64,000 bases of DNA from Nostoc sp. NIES-3756 (GTDB lineage Bacteria > Cyanobacteriota > Cyanobacteriia > Cyanobacteriales > Nostocaceae). Below the pieces are notes generated by a model. That model was not told the origin of the DNA. It was given only the letters and a program-made list of their open reading frames with translations, and made no database searches. A program made the position numbers and the translations under genes. Below are positions 45,523 through 54,431 of this stretch, one piece after another. The number at the start of each line of letters is the position of its first letter. The stretch's first letter is position 1. The DNA is taken from assembly GCF_001548375.1 (NCBI RefSeq), contig NZ_AP017295.1, forward strand, positions 744,001 to 808,000, given 5' to 3'.

Positions 45523-46557
45523 ATGGTTCAAGAACGTACATTACCTAAATTTGATACTGCTAACGCCAAAATCACCAAAGAAGAAGGATTGCTTTTATAC
45601 GAAGACATGACTTTGGGGCGTTTTTTTGAAGATAAATGCGCTGAAATGTATTACAGGGGCAAAATGTTTGGTTTTGTCCACTTGTACAACGGGCAAGAGG
45701 CAGTTTCTACTGGCGTAATTCAAGCAATGCGACCAGGAGAAGATTTTGTTAGCAGTACCTACCGCGACCACGTTCATGCTTTGAGTGCTGGTGTCCCTGC
45801 TAGAGAAGTAATGGCAGAGTTATTTGGCAAAGCCACAGGTTGCAGCAAAGGGCGTGGTGGTTCCATGCACATGTTTTCTGCTGAACACGGCTTGTTAGGT
45901 GGTTATGCTTTCGTAGCAGAAGGGATTCCTGTAGCAGCTGGTGCAGCTTTTCAAAGTAAATATCGCCGCGAAGTTTTAGGCGATCCCAACGCCGACCAAG
46001 TAACAGCTTGTTTCTTTGGTGATGGTGCGGCAAATAACGGTCAATTTTTTGAAACCCTGAATATGGCAGCACTTTGGAAACTGCCAATTATTTTTGTAGT
46101 AGAAAATAATAAATGGGCGATCGGTATGGCTCACGAACGCGCCACTTCCGACCCAGAAATCTACAAAAAAGCCAGCGTATTTAACATGGTTGGCGTAGAA
46201 GTAGACGGTATGGATGTGCTAGCAGTGCGTGCAGTTGCTCAAGAAGCAGTAGCGCGTGCGCGTGCAGGTGAAGGCCCGACCTTAATTGAAGCCTTGACCT
46301 ACCGTTTCCGTGGTCACTCCCTAGCAGACCCAGACGAACTGCGAAGCAAAGAGGAGAAAGAGTTCTGGTTCCCCCGCGACCCCATCAAGAAGCTCGGTAA
46401 CTATTTAATCGAGCAGAACTTGGCAACTGAAGCAGAACTCAAAGCAATTGAACGCAAAATTCAAGATGTGATCGACGATGCGGTCAAGTTTGCTGAAAGC
46501 AGCCCTGAACCAGACCCCAGCGAATTGTATCGCTTTGTATTTGCAGAAGACGAATAA
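45523..46557 (+). CDS. pdhA: Pyruvate dehydrogenase E1 component, alpha subunit
   Basis: 344 aa. The thiamine diphosphate motif runs from [20 protein letters not shown] to VENNKWAI (GDG...NN). Also seen are [46 protein letters not shown] and [16 protein letters not shown], which covers the phosphorylation-loop region of E1 alpha. It pairs with E1 beta (not in the window) to decarboxylate pyruvate and pass acetyl to lipoyl-E2. Single gene, as is common in cyanobacteria. Confidence 0.96.
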   Translation: MVQERTLPKFDTANAKITKEEGLLLYEDMTLGRFFEDKCAEMYYRGKMFGFVHLYNGQEAVSTGVIQAMRPGEDFVSSTYRDHVHALSAGVPAREVMAELFGKATGCSKGRGGSMHMFSAEHGLLGGYAFVAEGIPVAAGAAFQSKYRREVLGDPNADQVTACFFGDGAANNGQFFETLNMAALWKLPIIFVVENNKWAIGMAHERATSDPEIYKKASVFNMVGVEVDGMDVLAVRAVAQEAVARARAGEGPTLIEALTYRFRGHSLADPDELRSKEEKEFWFPRDPIKKLGNYLIEQNLATEAELKAIERKIQDVIDDAVKFAESSPEPDPSELYRFVFAEDE

Positions 46558-46571
46558 AAGTACTGAGTTAT

Positions 46572-46613
46572 GAGTGCTGAGTTCCGAGTAGAAGGAAAAA
46601 TCACTCAGCACTC
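46572..46613 (+). terminator. Possible hairpin after pdhA, made of heptamers
   Basis: GAGTGCTGAGT (46572-46582) is fully complementary to ACTCAGCACTC (46603-46613), with a 20-base loop. No T run follows. The right arm is part of a CACTCAG heptamer run to about 46637. Confidence 0.45.
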
Positions 46614-46648
46614 AGCACTCTCTCACTCTCTCACTCAGGATTAAACCC

Positions 46649-47518
46649 GTGTTTAGTATTGCCATTCAACAGCAACAGTACAAAACCTATATCCTTTCTG
46701 ATGAAACGACTGGTTCTCAACTGGAGGTTGTACCAGAACGTGGGGGTATTATTACCCGTTGGCGCGTTGGGGGTGAGGAAATTCTCTACCTTGATGCTGA
46801 ACGCTTCTCTCATCCAGATTTGAGCGTTAGAGGTGGAGTGCCAATTTTATTTCCCATCTGCGGTAACTTACCAAATAATTCTTACACCCTCAACGGTCAG
46901 CAGTACACTCTCAAACAACATGGGTTCGCCCGTGATTTACCTTGGACTGTGGTTGAACAGGCGACTAAGGACAATGCTGCACTGATGCTAGTTCTTAGTA
47001 GTAATGAACAAACTAAGGCGGTTTATCCCTTTGATTTTCAGCTAGTGTTCACTTATGTACTACAAGGAAACACTCTAGAAATTCATCAGGAATATCAAAA
47101 TCTTTCCACTACACAGTTACCCTTTTCTTTTGGGTTCCATCCTTACTTCTTGACTGGGGATAAAAGCCAATTAGAGTTTGCCATTCCCTCCCAAGAATAT
47201 CAAGACCAGACTACAAAGGAAGTTCATCCTTTCAAGGGCAGTTTTGACTTTAACCGGGATGAAATGGATTTTGCTTTTAATCACATCACCAGTCAGTCAG
47301 CGAGTGTCACAGACCATAGCCGCAAGCTAAAATTGACCTTAGACTCAGACGATATCTTTTCGATGTTGGTATTTTGGACGCTGAAGGGTAAAGATTTTTA
47401 TTGTCTAGAGCCTTGGAGCGCTCCTCGTAACTCCCTAAACACTGGCGAAAAGCTGACGCTGCTAGAGCCAGGGGCTAGCTACACAGCATCTGTAAGATTG
47501 TCGGCAAGTTTTTTCTAA
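46649..47518 (+). CDS. Aldose 1-epimerase family protein
   Basis: 289 aa from GTG 46649, with CAGGA nine bases upstream. The beta-sandwich mutarotase fold is seen: SQLEVVPERGGIITRWRVGG, VRGGVPILFPICGNLPNN, LKQHGFARDLPW (catalytic His region), LPFSFGFHPYF (second His) and YCLEPWSAPRNSLN (catalytic Glu). It interconverts alpha and beta anomers of sugars or hexose-6-phosphates. It lies 90 bases after pdhA; a shared transcript is possible. Confidence 0.9.
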   Translation: MFSIAIQQQQYKTYILSDETTGSQLEVVPERGGIITRWRVGGEEILYLDAERFSHPDLSVRGGVPILFPICGNLPNNSYTLNGQQYTLKQHGFARDLPWTVVEQATKDNAALMLVLSSNEQTKAVYPFDFQLVFTYVLQGNTLEIHQEYQNLSTTQLPFSFGFHPYFLTGDKSQLEFAIPSQEYQDQTTKEVHPFKGSFDFNRDEMDFAFNHITSQSASVTDHSRKLKLTLDSDDIFSMLVFWTLKGKDFYCLEPWSAPRNSLNTGEKLTLLEPGASYTASVRLSASFF

Positions 47519-47580
47519 AATTACTTGACAATTACCTTGATGATAGTGCTATAATTGGAAAGTTGCGAAAGAAAACGCAA

Positions 47581-47652
47581 GGGTCGCTAACTCAACGGTA
47601 GAGTACTCGGCTTTTAACCGATTAGTTCCGGGTTCGAATCCCGGGCGACCCA
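47581..47652 (+). tRNA. tRNA-Lys (anticodon TTT)
   Basis: 72-nt cloverleaf. Acceptor arm GGGTCGC/GCGACCC, D arm ACTCAACGGTAGAGT, anticodon arm TCGGCTTTTAACCGA with anticodon TTT, and T arm CCGGGTTCGAATCCCGG. Discriminator A; CCA not encoded. The ATPase/nuclease module begins about 290 bases downstream on the same strand. Confidence 0.97.
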
Positions 47653-47946
47653 TATATAACTAAATATACTAGTTAATGCTTTAAAATTTATTGGCGTTGT
47701 TGATTATTTTCTTTTTACCTCACGCAAAGACGCGAAGAAGCAAAGAGGAAGAGGTGCGATCGCTCTATAGCTATTTCAATGTAAAAATAGAAGCGATCGC
47801 CACATATTTTAGCTATTAATTGCTACATAGAAAATGTGGAAAACATTTAATTATCAAGCTAATTAAATATACTCCTTTCCGAGCTTTCACTGCGCTTTTT
47901 CAGTAGTTAGCAAAATTATACTGGTTCTATTTGGTGGAACTGGTTT
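47653..47946. other. Intergenic region between tRNA-Lys and the three-gene module
   Basis: 294 bases with two HIP1 sites (about 47757 and 47794) and an AT-rich right half that must hold the module's promoter. No copy of the tRNA 3' end or an integrase gene is seen. Confidence 0.5.
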
Positions 47947-48645
47947 ATGGTATCAAAAACTACTGGAATACAAGGTAAAGGAACTCAAGTAAAAACTCTA
48001 ACTCTGCTTGCATTATGGGATCTAGGAGGCGCAAAGACGGAAGTTAAGAAAAGCGACCTCACCAAGCGAGTTACACGGACTAAAGAAAAGGCGAAAGATT
48101 ATCAGGTAGTTTTTGAGGAATTACAACAAACTGGTGCAATTGCGATCGCAACTAAAAACAGAGTAGCTAAGATTTCTCTGACTGATAAAGGCTTGCAAAT
48201 CTTGGGTGATGGGTTAAAAAGCCAAGATTTTGAGTTTGCTGGACAACAAATTGGTACACCAGTAGCGAATGCGTTAGTTAAATGGATTCGTCAGATAGAT
48301 ACTGTGGGAATTTCTCAGGCTAATTGCGAGAAGACATCGAATCAGAGTGCTAAGGATGCGATCGCTTCTTATGACGAGTTTAAGTCAGTGGTGTTGGAAG
48401 TATACGACAAGTTGAACTATGAGTACAACTTTAATCATCTAGTACCAATTTATCGAATTAGAAGAGCAGTAGGCGATCGTTTAAGCCGTACCCAGTTTAA
48501 TGATTGGCTGCTAGAAATGCAGGCTGACGATATTTTGCAACTACAAGGCGGAACTGTAGAAGATAACGCACCTGACAAGATAGAAGATTCCATCACTACG
48601 GTATTGGATGGATTACGCTGCTACGCCAAATTGTTGAAAGTCTAA
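47947..48645 (+). CDS. Winged-helix-like protein, first gene of an ATPase/nuclease module
   Basis: 232 aa. The N-terminal ~85 residues look like a winged helix: VKTLTLLALWDLGGAKTEV, KKSDLTKRV, YQVVFEELQQTGAIAIA and NRVAKISLTDKGLQIL. A second similar unit is at the C-terminus: YNFNHLVPIYRIRRAVGDRL, FNDWLLEMQADDILQLQGG. I recognise no named family. It may bind DNA as a sensor or repressor for the module. It is 21 bases upstream of the ATPase gene, so co-transcribed. HIP1 sites inside it suggest long residence in this genome. Confidence 0.7.
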   Translation: MVSKTTGIQGKGTQVKTLTLLALWDLGGAKTEVKKSDLTKRVTRTKEKAKDYQVVFEELQQTGAIAIATKNRVAKISLTDKGLQILGDGLKSQDFEFAGQQIGTPVANALVKWIRQIDTVGISQANCEKTSNQSAKDAIASYDEFKSVVLEVYDKLNYEYNFNHLVPIYRIRRAVGDRLSRTQFNDWLLEMQADDILQLQGGTVEDNAPDKIEDSITTVLDGLRCYAKLLKV

Positions 48646-48666
48646 TTTTTGCTCACTCACCATTAA

Positions 48667-50580
48667 ATGTATAACGCCATGATTGCTACTACATCTACCA
48701 TTGATGAATTAATTAGAAATCAAAACCCTTTTGCTGGTCATATTGTTGTAAGACCGCAGCAGATATGGGGTAAAAGTTACCCTGATGTTTCCTCAATTAA
48801 TGCTCATGCTTCTAATGCAGTTTTTGATGCAGTTGAAAAAATTCGTAATGGAAAGCGTGAAACTGTAGGTATCACAATAACTGCTGAGAAAGGATTAGGT
48901 AAGAGTCACATTATTAGCCGTATTCGTCATCGCTTGCAAGCGGAAGATAATACTTTATTTATCTACATGAGCAAGTATGACAATTTGAATCAAATCAAAT
49001 ATCAATTTCAGCAAACTGTTGCTTCCAGCCTAAGAGCATTTGGCAACCAAAAAGTAATGCAATGGCAAGAAATAGCCGCAGCTTTAATTAATGATGCTAA
49101 AAAGTGCAATTATACACCACAGCAATACATCAGCAGTATCTACCCAACTTGGTTAAACAAATACTCAACTAGGACAATTGATAGCTTAACAGAAGCCGTT
49201 CTTAAAATTAAGACTGATGTTAATAATCCTTATATAATCAGAGCTATTCTTTGGACTCTTTCTACAGCACATGCTCATTATGCAACCTATTGGTTATCAG
49301 GTTTAGAAGTAACTCAAACACAAGCTGATATATTAGGTTTACCCAATCCTAAAAATGAAGATAGGGAGGCTGAAGCATTAAGTAATGTACGGCAGATATT
49401 AGATATCACTAGCCATTATAGAGTTCCGGTAATTTGCTTTGATGAACTGGATATTACAGATATTTCAGACACAGGCTTTACAGCAGCACAAATTATTGCA
49501 AATTTAACAAAGGATTTATACAACAGTCTGAAACAAGGTGTTTTACTGCTGGCAATGTATCCTGAAATTTGGAATGATCAAATTAGAGCATTACCACAAG
49601 CTGAAGCGGTTGTTGATAGACTAGCTAGTGAACAATCAGATAGACAACCAGTAGCATTAAAGTATCTAAATTCTGATGATATTGTTGCTCTTGTTAAGCA
49701 TTGGCTAAAAGATTTTTATCAAGAACATAATCAAAATCCACCTCATCCTCTCTATCCATTTGATGAAAGTAAACTTAGAGAACTGGGCAAAGGTAAACCT
49801 ACTGTAAGGTCTGTTCTAAAATGGTGTGCAGAAAATTTTGTAAATCCTGATTTAATAAAGGACAACCTGAATCAATTAGATCCAAACACTACAGGCCGTT
49901 GTGTATCTCACACAATTCATCCAGTTAAACCATATTTTGATAATGAAATAGATAATGTTGAAGCTTCTATTGATACATTAATGGAAGATGAAATAACTAT
50001 TGGTTCCGCTCTCTGGCTGGCATTTGTTAGCTTAATTGGCAAAACCATAGAAGGAATTACAATTGAAGAAATCGAAGAAGTACCAAATCAAGATTACATC
50101 GATTTTAAAATTGTTGGAAATCGAAAAAAAGTGAAAATAGGAGTAGACGTACTACAGCAAGCATCTGGGAACACTATACAAGCAGCTTTGAATAAACTAA
50201 TAGATTACAGAAAGTTTCATTTAACTCGTGGTTGTTTAGTGCGATCAAAAAAAATCAGTCCTAATGCCAAGTTAGCGCAAAAATATTTGCAACAACTATT
50301 ACAAAAGCTTGGAGGAGAATGGGTTCTGTTACAAGCTCAAGATATTAAACCCCTGTTAGCTATATATTTTGTTTGGTATAACAGTGAAAGTTATGAGCTA
50401 ACAGAGGAACAGATTTTTGATTTTTTTAATAAAAAACAACTTGCAATCAATAACCCTCTGATTAGGGAAATTCTGAGTGATCCTTCTGGGCAAGAACCTA
50501 CTAATTTAACCGATGATGAATTGCCTATGAGAATACCTCAAACCGTTTCTAGTGCCGATAGTATCGAACTAAACCTATAA
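48667..50580 (+). CDS. P-loop ATPase, core of the module
   Basis: 637 aa. N-terminus TIDELIRNQNPFAGHIVVRP, then Walker A ITITAEKGLGKSHIISRIRH and Walker B VPVICFDELDITDI. A sensor-like stretch LKQGVLLLAMYPEIWND and a basic LSSEQSDRQ-like segment (LASEQSDRQPVALKYL) follow, as in STAND/ORC-type ATPases. The C-terminal ~200 residues (VKIGVDVLQQASGNTIQAAL, then LTRGCLVRSKKIS) could be a degenerate nuclease-like or DNA-binding fold. ATG 48667 lies 21 bases after the previous stop; an ATG at 48679 is an alternative. No known defence ATPase family is recognised with certainty. Ten bases separate it from the nuclease gene. Confidence 0.75.
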   Translation: MYNAMIATTSTIDELIRNQNPFAGHIVVRPQQIWGKSYPDVSSINAHASNAVFDAVEKIRNGKRETVGITITAEKGLGKSHIISRIRHRLQAEDNTLFIYMSKYDNLNQIKYQFQQTVASSLRAFGNQKVMQWQEIAAALINDAKKCNYTPQQYISSIYPTWLNKYSTRTIDSLTEAVLKIKTDVNNPYIIRAILWTLSTAHAHYATYWLSGLEVTQTQADILGLPNPKNEDREAEALSNVRQILDITSHYRVPVICFDELDITDISDTGFTAAQIIANLTKDLYNSLKQGVLLLAMYPEIWNDQIRALPQAEAVVDRLASEQSDRQPVALKYLNSDDIVALVKHWLKDFYQEHNQNPPHPLYPFDESKLRELGKGKPTVRSVLKWCAENFVNPDLIKDNLNQLDPNTTGRCVSHTIHPVKPYFDNEIDNVEASIDTLMEDEITIGSALWLAFVSLIGKTIEGITIEEIEEVPNQDYIDFKIVGNRKKVKIGVDVLQQASGNTIQAALNKLIDYRKFHLTRGCLVRSKKISPNAKLAQKYLQQLLQKLGGEWVLLQAQDIKPLLAIYFVWYNSESYELTEEQIFDFFNKKQLAINNPLIREILSDPSGQEPTNLTDDELPMRIPQTVSSADSIELNL

Positions 50581-50590
50581 CTAACCAACG

Positions 50591-52054
50591 ATGAATCAGC
50601 TGTTTTCAATTCCAACAGCGCTGTGTTTACCTGCCCCTGAGATTGAAGCTTTAATACAGGGGCGGACAATTGCAGCTATGTCCAAAATTTTTATTCGTCC
50701 TGGGCAAAGGTTCTCTCTTTATCCTGTTGAGTTTTCAGGTAATGCACTTCCAATTGAGCAATACTATCATGTAAATTTATTGCCCATCTCCCAGACTACT
50801 GTTAAACAAAATACTGCTCAAACTGTCTCAATTAAGGCTTGGGCAAAGTGTGAACTTTGTCAAATTATAGATAAGACTAAATCATTAAATGTTTTGTCTC
50901 AATTAACAATTTGGACACCAGAAGCATTTGAGACAATCATACATAAACAAGGCAATATTTTTCTTGTTTACTTACGGGTTTATCATTTGTCTCAACCGGG
51001 TGAAGTTGCTGTTGATGTTAATAATCAAGAAAAACTGGGTAAATTTGTGAGTTTACCTAATATCGCTGGTTCTGAGGATAAACCGATTTTAAGCGATCGC
51101 ATCTTCTCACAACGCAAGCAGCAACTAGAAAAACTAGAACCTCCACAGCACCCAGAATTAGAAGCATTGCAAACGGCTTTAACACAAGTCTCTCATACTC
51201 ACCCAGCACCTAAAGAGCTATATGATGATATCCGCAGATTTCTAGGTTGGAGTAGTGGTAAACCCGAAATTACACTAGATTCAGATTTGGTGTGGATTGA
51301 AAAAATAGCTAAGGTTGGTAATTCTAGTGATGGACAGACATTTGAAAAATTAGTCCGTCGAGGATTATTAAAATTAGGCTTTACTGGTTCAGGGATAAAT
51401 CCAGATGCAACTGGTGGAGCCGGAGGTATGGATTTTTATGCTGAAGCACCTTACCCAATTGTAGGAGAATGCAAAGCTACTAAAACAGAAAAAGTTCCTG
51501 ACGGGACACCTGCACAATTACTAAAAATAGGTGTAAATCATCTAGGTAAATTTCAATATGAGCAAGCAATAAAATTAATTGTTGCTGCTGGAGAACTAAA
51601 TAATTTCGCTTTAAGAACATCTACTGAACATCAAATGAATGTAATTCGTCCTGAAACACTACAAAAACTAGTTGAACTGCAAGCACGTCATAAAAACTCT
51701 ATCAACCTATTGGAACTGAAAGATTGTTTGCAAAAAGAGCCTTTTGGTTTGGCTGACGATAAAGTACAGTCTTATATTGATAAAGTTGAACAGAATATTA
51801 AATTGCGATCGCACATTATTCAAGTCTTAAAAAACTATCTTGAACGTACTAAATATGAACGTGCTGGAGTTGAATCGCTTCATGCTGCCTACGTGACATC
51901 TAATCATACCCAATCTTTAGAATCTAAAGAGTTGTACGAAATTTTGATAGAGCTTTCATCACCATTAACAGGCTATTTAGGAAGAGTTAAAGGGAACGAT
52001 TGGAGAAGCGATCGCTTTTACTATCTTCGTGATTTAGCAATAAATGTAAAATAA
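50591..52054 (+). CDS. PD-(D/E)XK (Mrr-like) nuclease, third gene of the module
   Basis: 487 aa. The N-terminal ~190 residues are unassigned (EIEALIQGRTIAAMSKIFIR, PGQRFSLYPVEF, CELC). Around 250-345 a restriction-endonuclease fold is seen: SDGQTFEKLVRRGLLKLGF (first Glu), GGAGGMDFYAEAPYPIVGEC followed by KATK (Asp, then E-x-K), and KFQYEQAIKLIVAAGEL. All PD-(D/E)XK catalytic residues are present. The C-terminal ~120 residues are helical (LKNYLERTKYERAGVESLHA). It should cut DNA under control of the ATPase. It may be a restriction-like or repair nuclease; no methyltransferase is nearby. Several HIP1 sites are inside. Confidence 0.78.
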   Translation: MNQLFSIPTALCLPAPEIEALIQGRTIAAMSKIFIRPGQRFSLYPVEFSGNALPIEQYYHVNLLPISQTTVKQNTAQTVSIKAWAKCELCQIIDKTKSLNVLSQLTIWTPEAFETIIHKQGNIFLVYLRVYHLSQPGEVAVDVNNQEKLGKFVSLPNIAGSEDKPILSDRIFSQRKQQLEKLEPPQHPELEALQTALTQVSHTHPAPKELYDDIRRFLGWSSGKPEITLDSDLVWIEKIAKVGNSSDGQTFEKLVRRGLLKLGFTGSGINPDATGGAGGMDFYAEAPYPIVGECKATKTEKVPDGTPAQLLKIGVNHLGKFQYEQAIKLIVAAGELNNFALRTSTEHQMNVIRPETLQKLVELQARHKNSINLLELKDCLQKEPFGLADDKVQSYIDKVEQNIKLRSHIIQVLKNYLERTKYERAGVESLHAAYVTSNHTQSLESKELYEILIELSSPLTGYLGRVKGNDWRSDRFYYLRDLAINVK

Positions 52055-52097
52055 CATTATTTGTTCATTATTATTTTTGAGTACTTGTAGTCAATCG

Positions 52098-52131
52098 CAA
52101 AAAAAGCAATAGCACATTGAGCTACTGCTTT
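52098..52131 (-). terminator. Rho-independent terminator
   Basis: AAAGCAATAGC (52103-52113) pairs with GCTACTGCTTT (52121-52131) with one mismatch and a seven-base loop. On the minus strand the stem runs into T7. It ends the repeat-protein gene and may also stop the module's transcript. Confidence 0.75.
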
Positions 52132-52164
52132 AATAAATGACCAACGCATTATTTATTGTTAGAT

Positions 52165-52560
52165 TTACCGTCCGGAACCGTATTCATCTGCTGGGTCGCC
52201 GTAGGGATCTTCACTAGCGGGGCTGATATCACCGTAGTATTGGTCAGCAGGGTCGCCGTAAGGATCTTGGCTTGCTGGGGTTACATCATCGTAGTATTGA
52301 CCAGCAGGGTCGCCATAAGGGTCTTGACTGGTTGGAGTTAAGTCACCATAGTATTGACCAGCAGGGTCGCCGTATGGGTCTTGATTTGCTGGGGTTACAT
52401 CATCGTAGTATTGACCAGCAGGGTCGCCATATGGATCTTCGCTGGATGGATTTATTTCGCGATCAGTATAATTATCACGATATTCTGAATCTTGATCATA
52501 CTCGTCGTTGTTGGCTCCAGTGAAAAGCTCTCTTGCTTTGTCAAAAAAGTTATTTACCAT
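52165..52560 (-). CDS. Acidic protein made of 60-bp tandem repeats
   Basis: 131 aa. The N-terminus (MVNNFFDKARELFTGANND) is amphipathic, then from about residue 40 come five 20-residue units with the core DPYGDPAGQYY, followed by alternating DDVTPA and GDLTPT/GDISPA. It ends in a partial unit (DPYGDPADEYGSGR). The DNA repeat period is exactly 60 bases (GGGTCGCC on the plus strand at about 52192, 52252, 52312, 52372, 52432). It is probably disordered, tyrosine-rich and very acidic. Function unknown. It precedes a lipoprotein gene on the same strand by 32 bases on its upstream side, so both may be one operon. Confidence 0.8.
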   Translation of the reverse strand: MVNNFFDKARELFTGANNDEYDQDSEYRDNYTDREINPSSEDPYGDPAGQYYDDVTPANQDPYGDPAGQYYGDLTPTSQDPYGDPAGQYYDDVTPASQDPYGDPADQYYGDISPASEDPYGDPADEYGSGR

Positions 52561-52592
52561 AATTCATCTCTTCATTTTGGTGTTAATTGCAT

Positions 52593-53087
52593 CTAGTATG
52601 TAGGTGCTTCCTGTGGCGCAATATTTGTTAAATCACGACCTGTAGAACGTCCGTTGTAGCCTTGAAAATCTCGATACTGTTGCGCTTGTGACTCTGGTAC
52701 TCTAATTCCTCCCTGTGGTGGCGTTACCCAGTGAGCGCGACCTTGGTTATCACGGTAGTAAACACGCCCGTTTCTGGACAGGTAATACTTTCCATTTGCT
52801 CCTGTTCCTTGGGCATTTTTACGCTGTTGATATAAGTAGTACAAAGCAGATGCACCCGCCAAAATTGCCACTTTTTGCCCTGTAGAAATCCCTCTTTTTG
52901 TTTGGGGTTGGTTGGTAGTATTGGGATAATTCACATTTCTACCAACGCTGTCATCTACTGGTGGCGGTGGTGATGCTGTTCGGGAGCCATCACCGCAGCT
53001 ACCTAGTAAAGGAACTGAGAGCAATGCAGATAGAAATATAGCTGCTGGTAATGGGGCTTTCTTATTGTTAATAGATGTTATGGGCAT
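52593..53087 (-). CDS. Lipoprotein of unknown function
   Basis: 164 aa. Signal sequence with lipobox SVPLLGSC (Cys about residue 31). A Pro/Ser-rich linker is followed by a short hydrophobic stretch (QKVAILAGASALYYLYQQRK) and a C-terminal part rich in Tyr, Arg and Asn (GKYYLSRNGRVYYRDNQGRA, then HWVTPPQGG). I recognise no named family. It is the upstream gene of the repeat protein on the same strand. Confidence 0.75.
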   Translation of the reverse strand: MPITSINNKKAPLPAAIFLSALLSVPLLGSCGDGSRTASPPPPVDDSVGRNVNYPNTTNQPQTKRGISTGQKVAILAGASALYYLYQQRKNAQGTGANGKYYLSRNGRVYYRDNQGRAHWVTPPQGGIRVPESQAQQYRDFQGYNGRSTGRDLTNIAPQEAPTY

Positions 53088-53576
53088 TTATCTCAATATT
53101 TCTTATTAATTACGAAAAATCTCTACTATTGTTTGTTGGCAACAACGTAAGTTTTCCATAATTAAAATCATTATGAAATGTTGAGAAAATTGACTCCCAC
53201 TTATGAAGGAAACTGCATTCATCCTTGAGAAATATTTAGTGGTTGAAGCCAATAATTTCTATGTATCTAACAGGCATTAATTTTAATGTATAAAATCACA
53301 CATATTTATCTAAAAAAGTTCAAAAATATACTTATTACTATACAAAATTAGTTACATAGCTTAATCTTATTAAAACAGAAAGTTAGCGATAACTACCTTT
53401 TTATTTCAGTATTTACAATTATAAGGTTATTATGGTTACAAAAAATAATACTTAATAGCTATGTAATTTCCTTGACATAAATATTTTTGTTATCACTGTC
53501 GAATATGTATGCTAATACTGTTTACACTGAGACTTAATAATACTTTCAAAATATTAAAGTTGAGGAATAATAAATT
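53088..53576. other. AT-rich intergenic region
   Basis: About 490 bases between divergent genes, with no convincing ORF, RNA or repeat. GAGGA ten bases before 53577 serves the Nif11 gene. Confidence 0.5.
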
Positions 53577-54230
53577 ATGTATTTCCAAATATGGAATTTC
53601 TTCTTGAAAGAAGAGCAATATATTATCTGGAAAGATAAAATAAATCTTTACAATAAATTTGACAAAATCGTATGGCAGAAAATAGCTGATTTTTTTGCTT
53701 CTGTAGAGCAAGATTTTTTCTTAAAAGCCAATTTAGGAGAAACTGATAGCATTGCTCAGTTTATTTACTTAGCCTTAGAAAGTGGATATGATATAGCCTT
53801 AGAAGAACTTGCTTGGTTTGTGGTCACTAGAAAACAGATTTGGAATTTATTTGATTTAGCGCAGAAAACGCCATTACTCAAAGAGCAATTACTATCAGCT
53901 AAAAATCCGCAGCAGTTTGTTAAAGTATCGTCTGATTACGGTTATTATTTTTCTGTAGATGAATTGGCTTGGCTTTTAACCGACATTAAATCTTCTCCAG
54001 AGTTAGTCTCAATCAACAATGGAGTTGGAGAAATTTTAACTGTTTCTAACTATGGCAAAATTGAAATAAGCTATTGGATTTGGTTAGCAGAAGAATGGGG
54101 AATTGTACCGCCATTTTGTCATAGAATCCAATCAGCAGTCTCATTGCGCCAAAACGTTGAGAATCCTTTTCTACCCGATCGCTGCTTTTTACCCAAGAGC
54201 TACTTTAATCAGCATCTTGTTTGTCATTAG
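53577..54230 (+). CDS. Protein with two Nif11-like domains
   Basis: 217 aa. Two copies of the Nif11 pattern are seen. The first is around 40-85 (ASVEQDFFLKANLGETDSIA, then LALESGYDIALEELAW). The second is around 95-140 (LFDLAQKTPLLKEQLLSAKN, then SSDYGYYFSVDELAWLL). The domain occurs in nitrogenase-associated proteins and as leader of some peptide natural products. No double-Gly cleavage site and no modifying enzyme is near, so a precursor role is not supported. The last residues (VCH-stop) are encoded in a TCATTAG heptamer run. Confidence 0.72.
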   Translation: MYFQIWNFFLKEEQYIIWKDKINLYNKFDKIVWQKIADFFASVEQDFFLKANLGETDSIAQFIYLALESGYDIALEELAWFVVTRKQIWNLFDLAQKTPLLKEQLLSAKNPQQFVKVSSDYGYYFSVDELAWLLTDIKSSPELVSINNGVGEILTVSNYGKIEISYWIWLAEEWGIVPPFCHRIQSAVSLRQNVENPFLPDRCFLPKSYFNQHLVCH

Positions 54231-54262
54231 TCATTAGTCCATAGTCAACAGTCCATAGTCAA
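54223..54262 (+). repeat. Heptamer tandem repeat (GTCATTA/GTCCATA/GTCAACA)
   Basis: Starts inside the last codons of the Nif11 gene and carries its stop codon. Almost the same run is found at 60102-60142 and 36334-36364. Confidence 0.85.
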
Positions 54263-54431
54263 AAGGCAGGAGGCACATTTCCCTACAGGACGCTATGCGA
54301 CTGCGCGAATTTTAAATTTTGAATTGATTATACTTCCTCATCTCTCTCCACTCCCTCACGATTCAGGTGGGATTTTGGTTAAAGAAAGTTGTACATTGCC
54401 ATCAAGAGCAATTAACAACTAACCCCTATAT

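Noticed and set aside
47581..52131. Integrative element with attachment site at tRNA-Lys
   Set aside because: No copy of the tRNA 3' end was found after the nuclease gene and there is no integrase, so only proximity supports an island.
52272..52523. Repetitive open frames on the plus strand opposite the 60-bp repeat gene
   Set aside because: They are mirror frames of the tandem repeat; the minus frame has a proper start and N-terminus and is followed by a terminator.
53577..54230. Nif11 protein as a peptide natural product precursor
   Set aside because: No Gly-Gly leader cleavage site, no Cys/Ser/Thr-rich core and no modifying enzyme in the neighbourhood.
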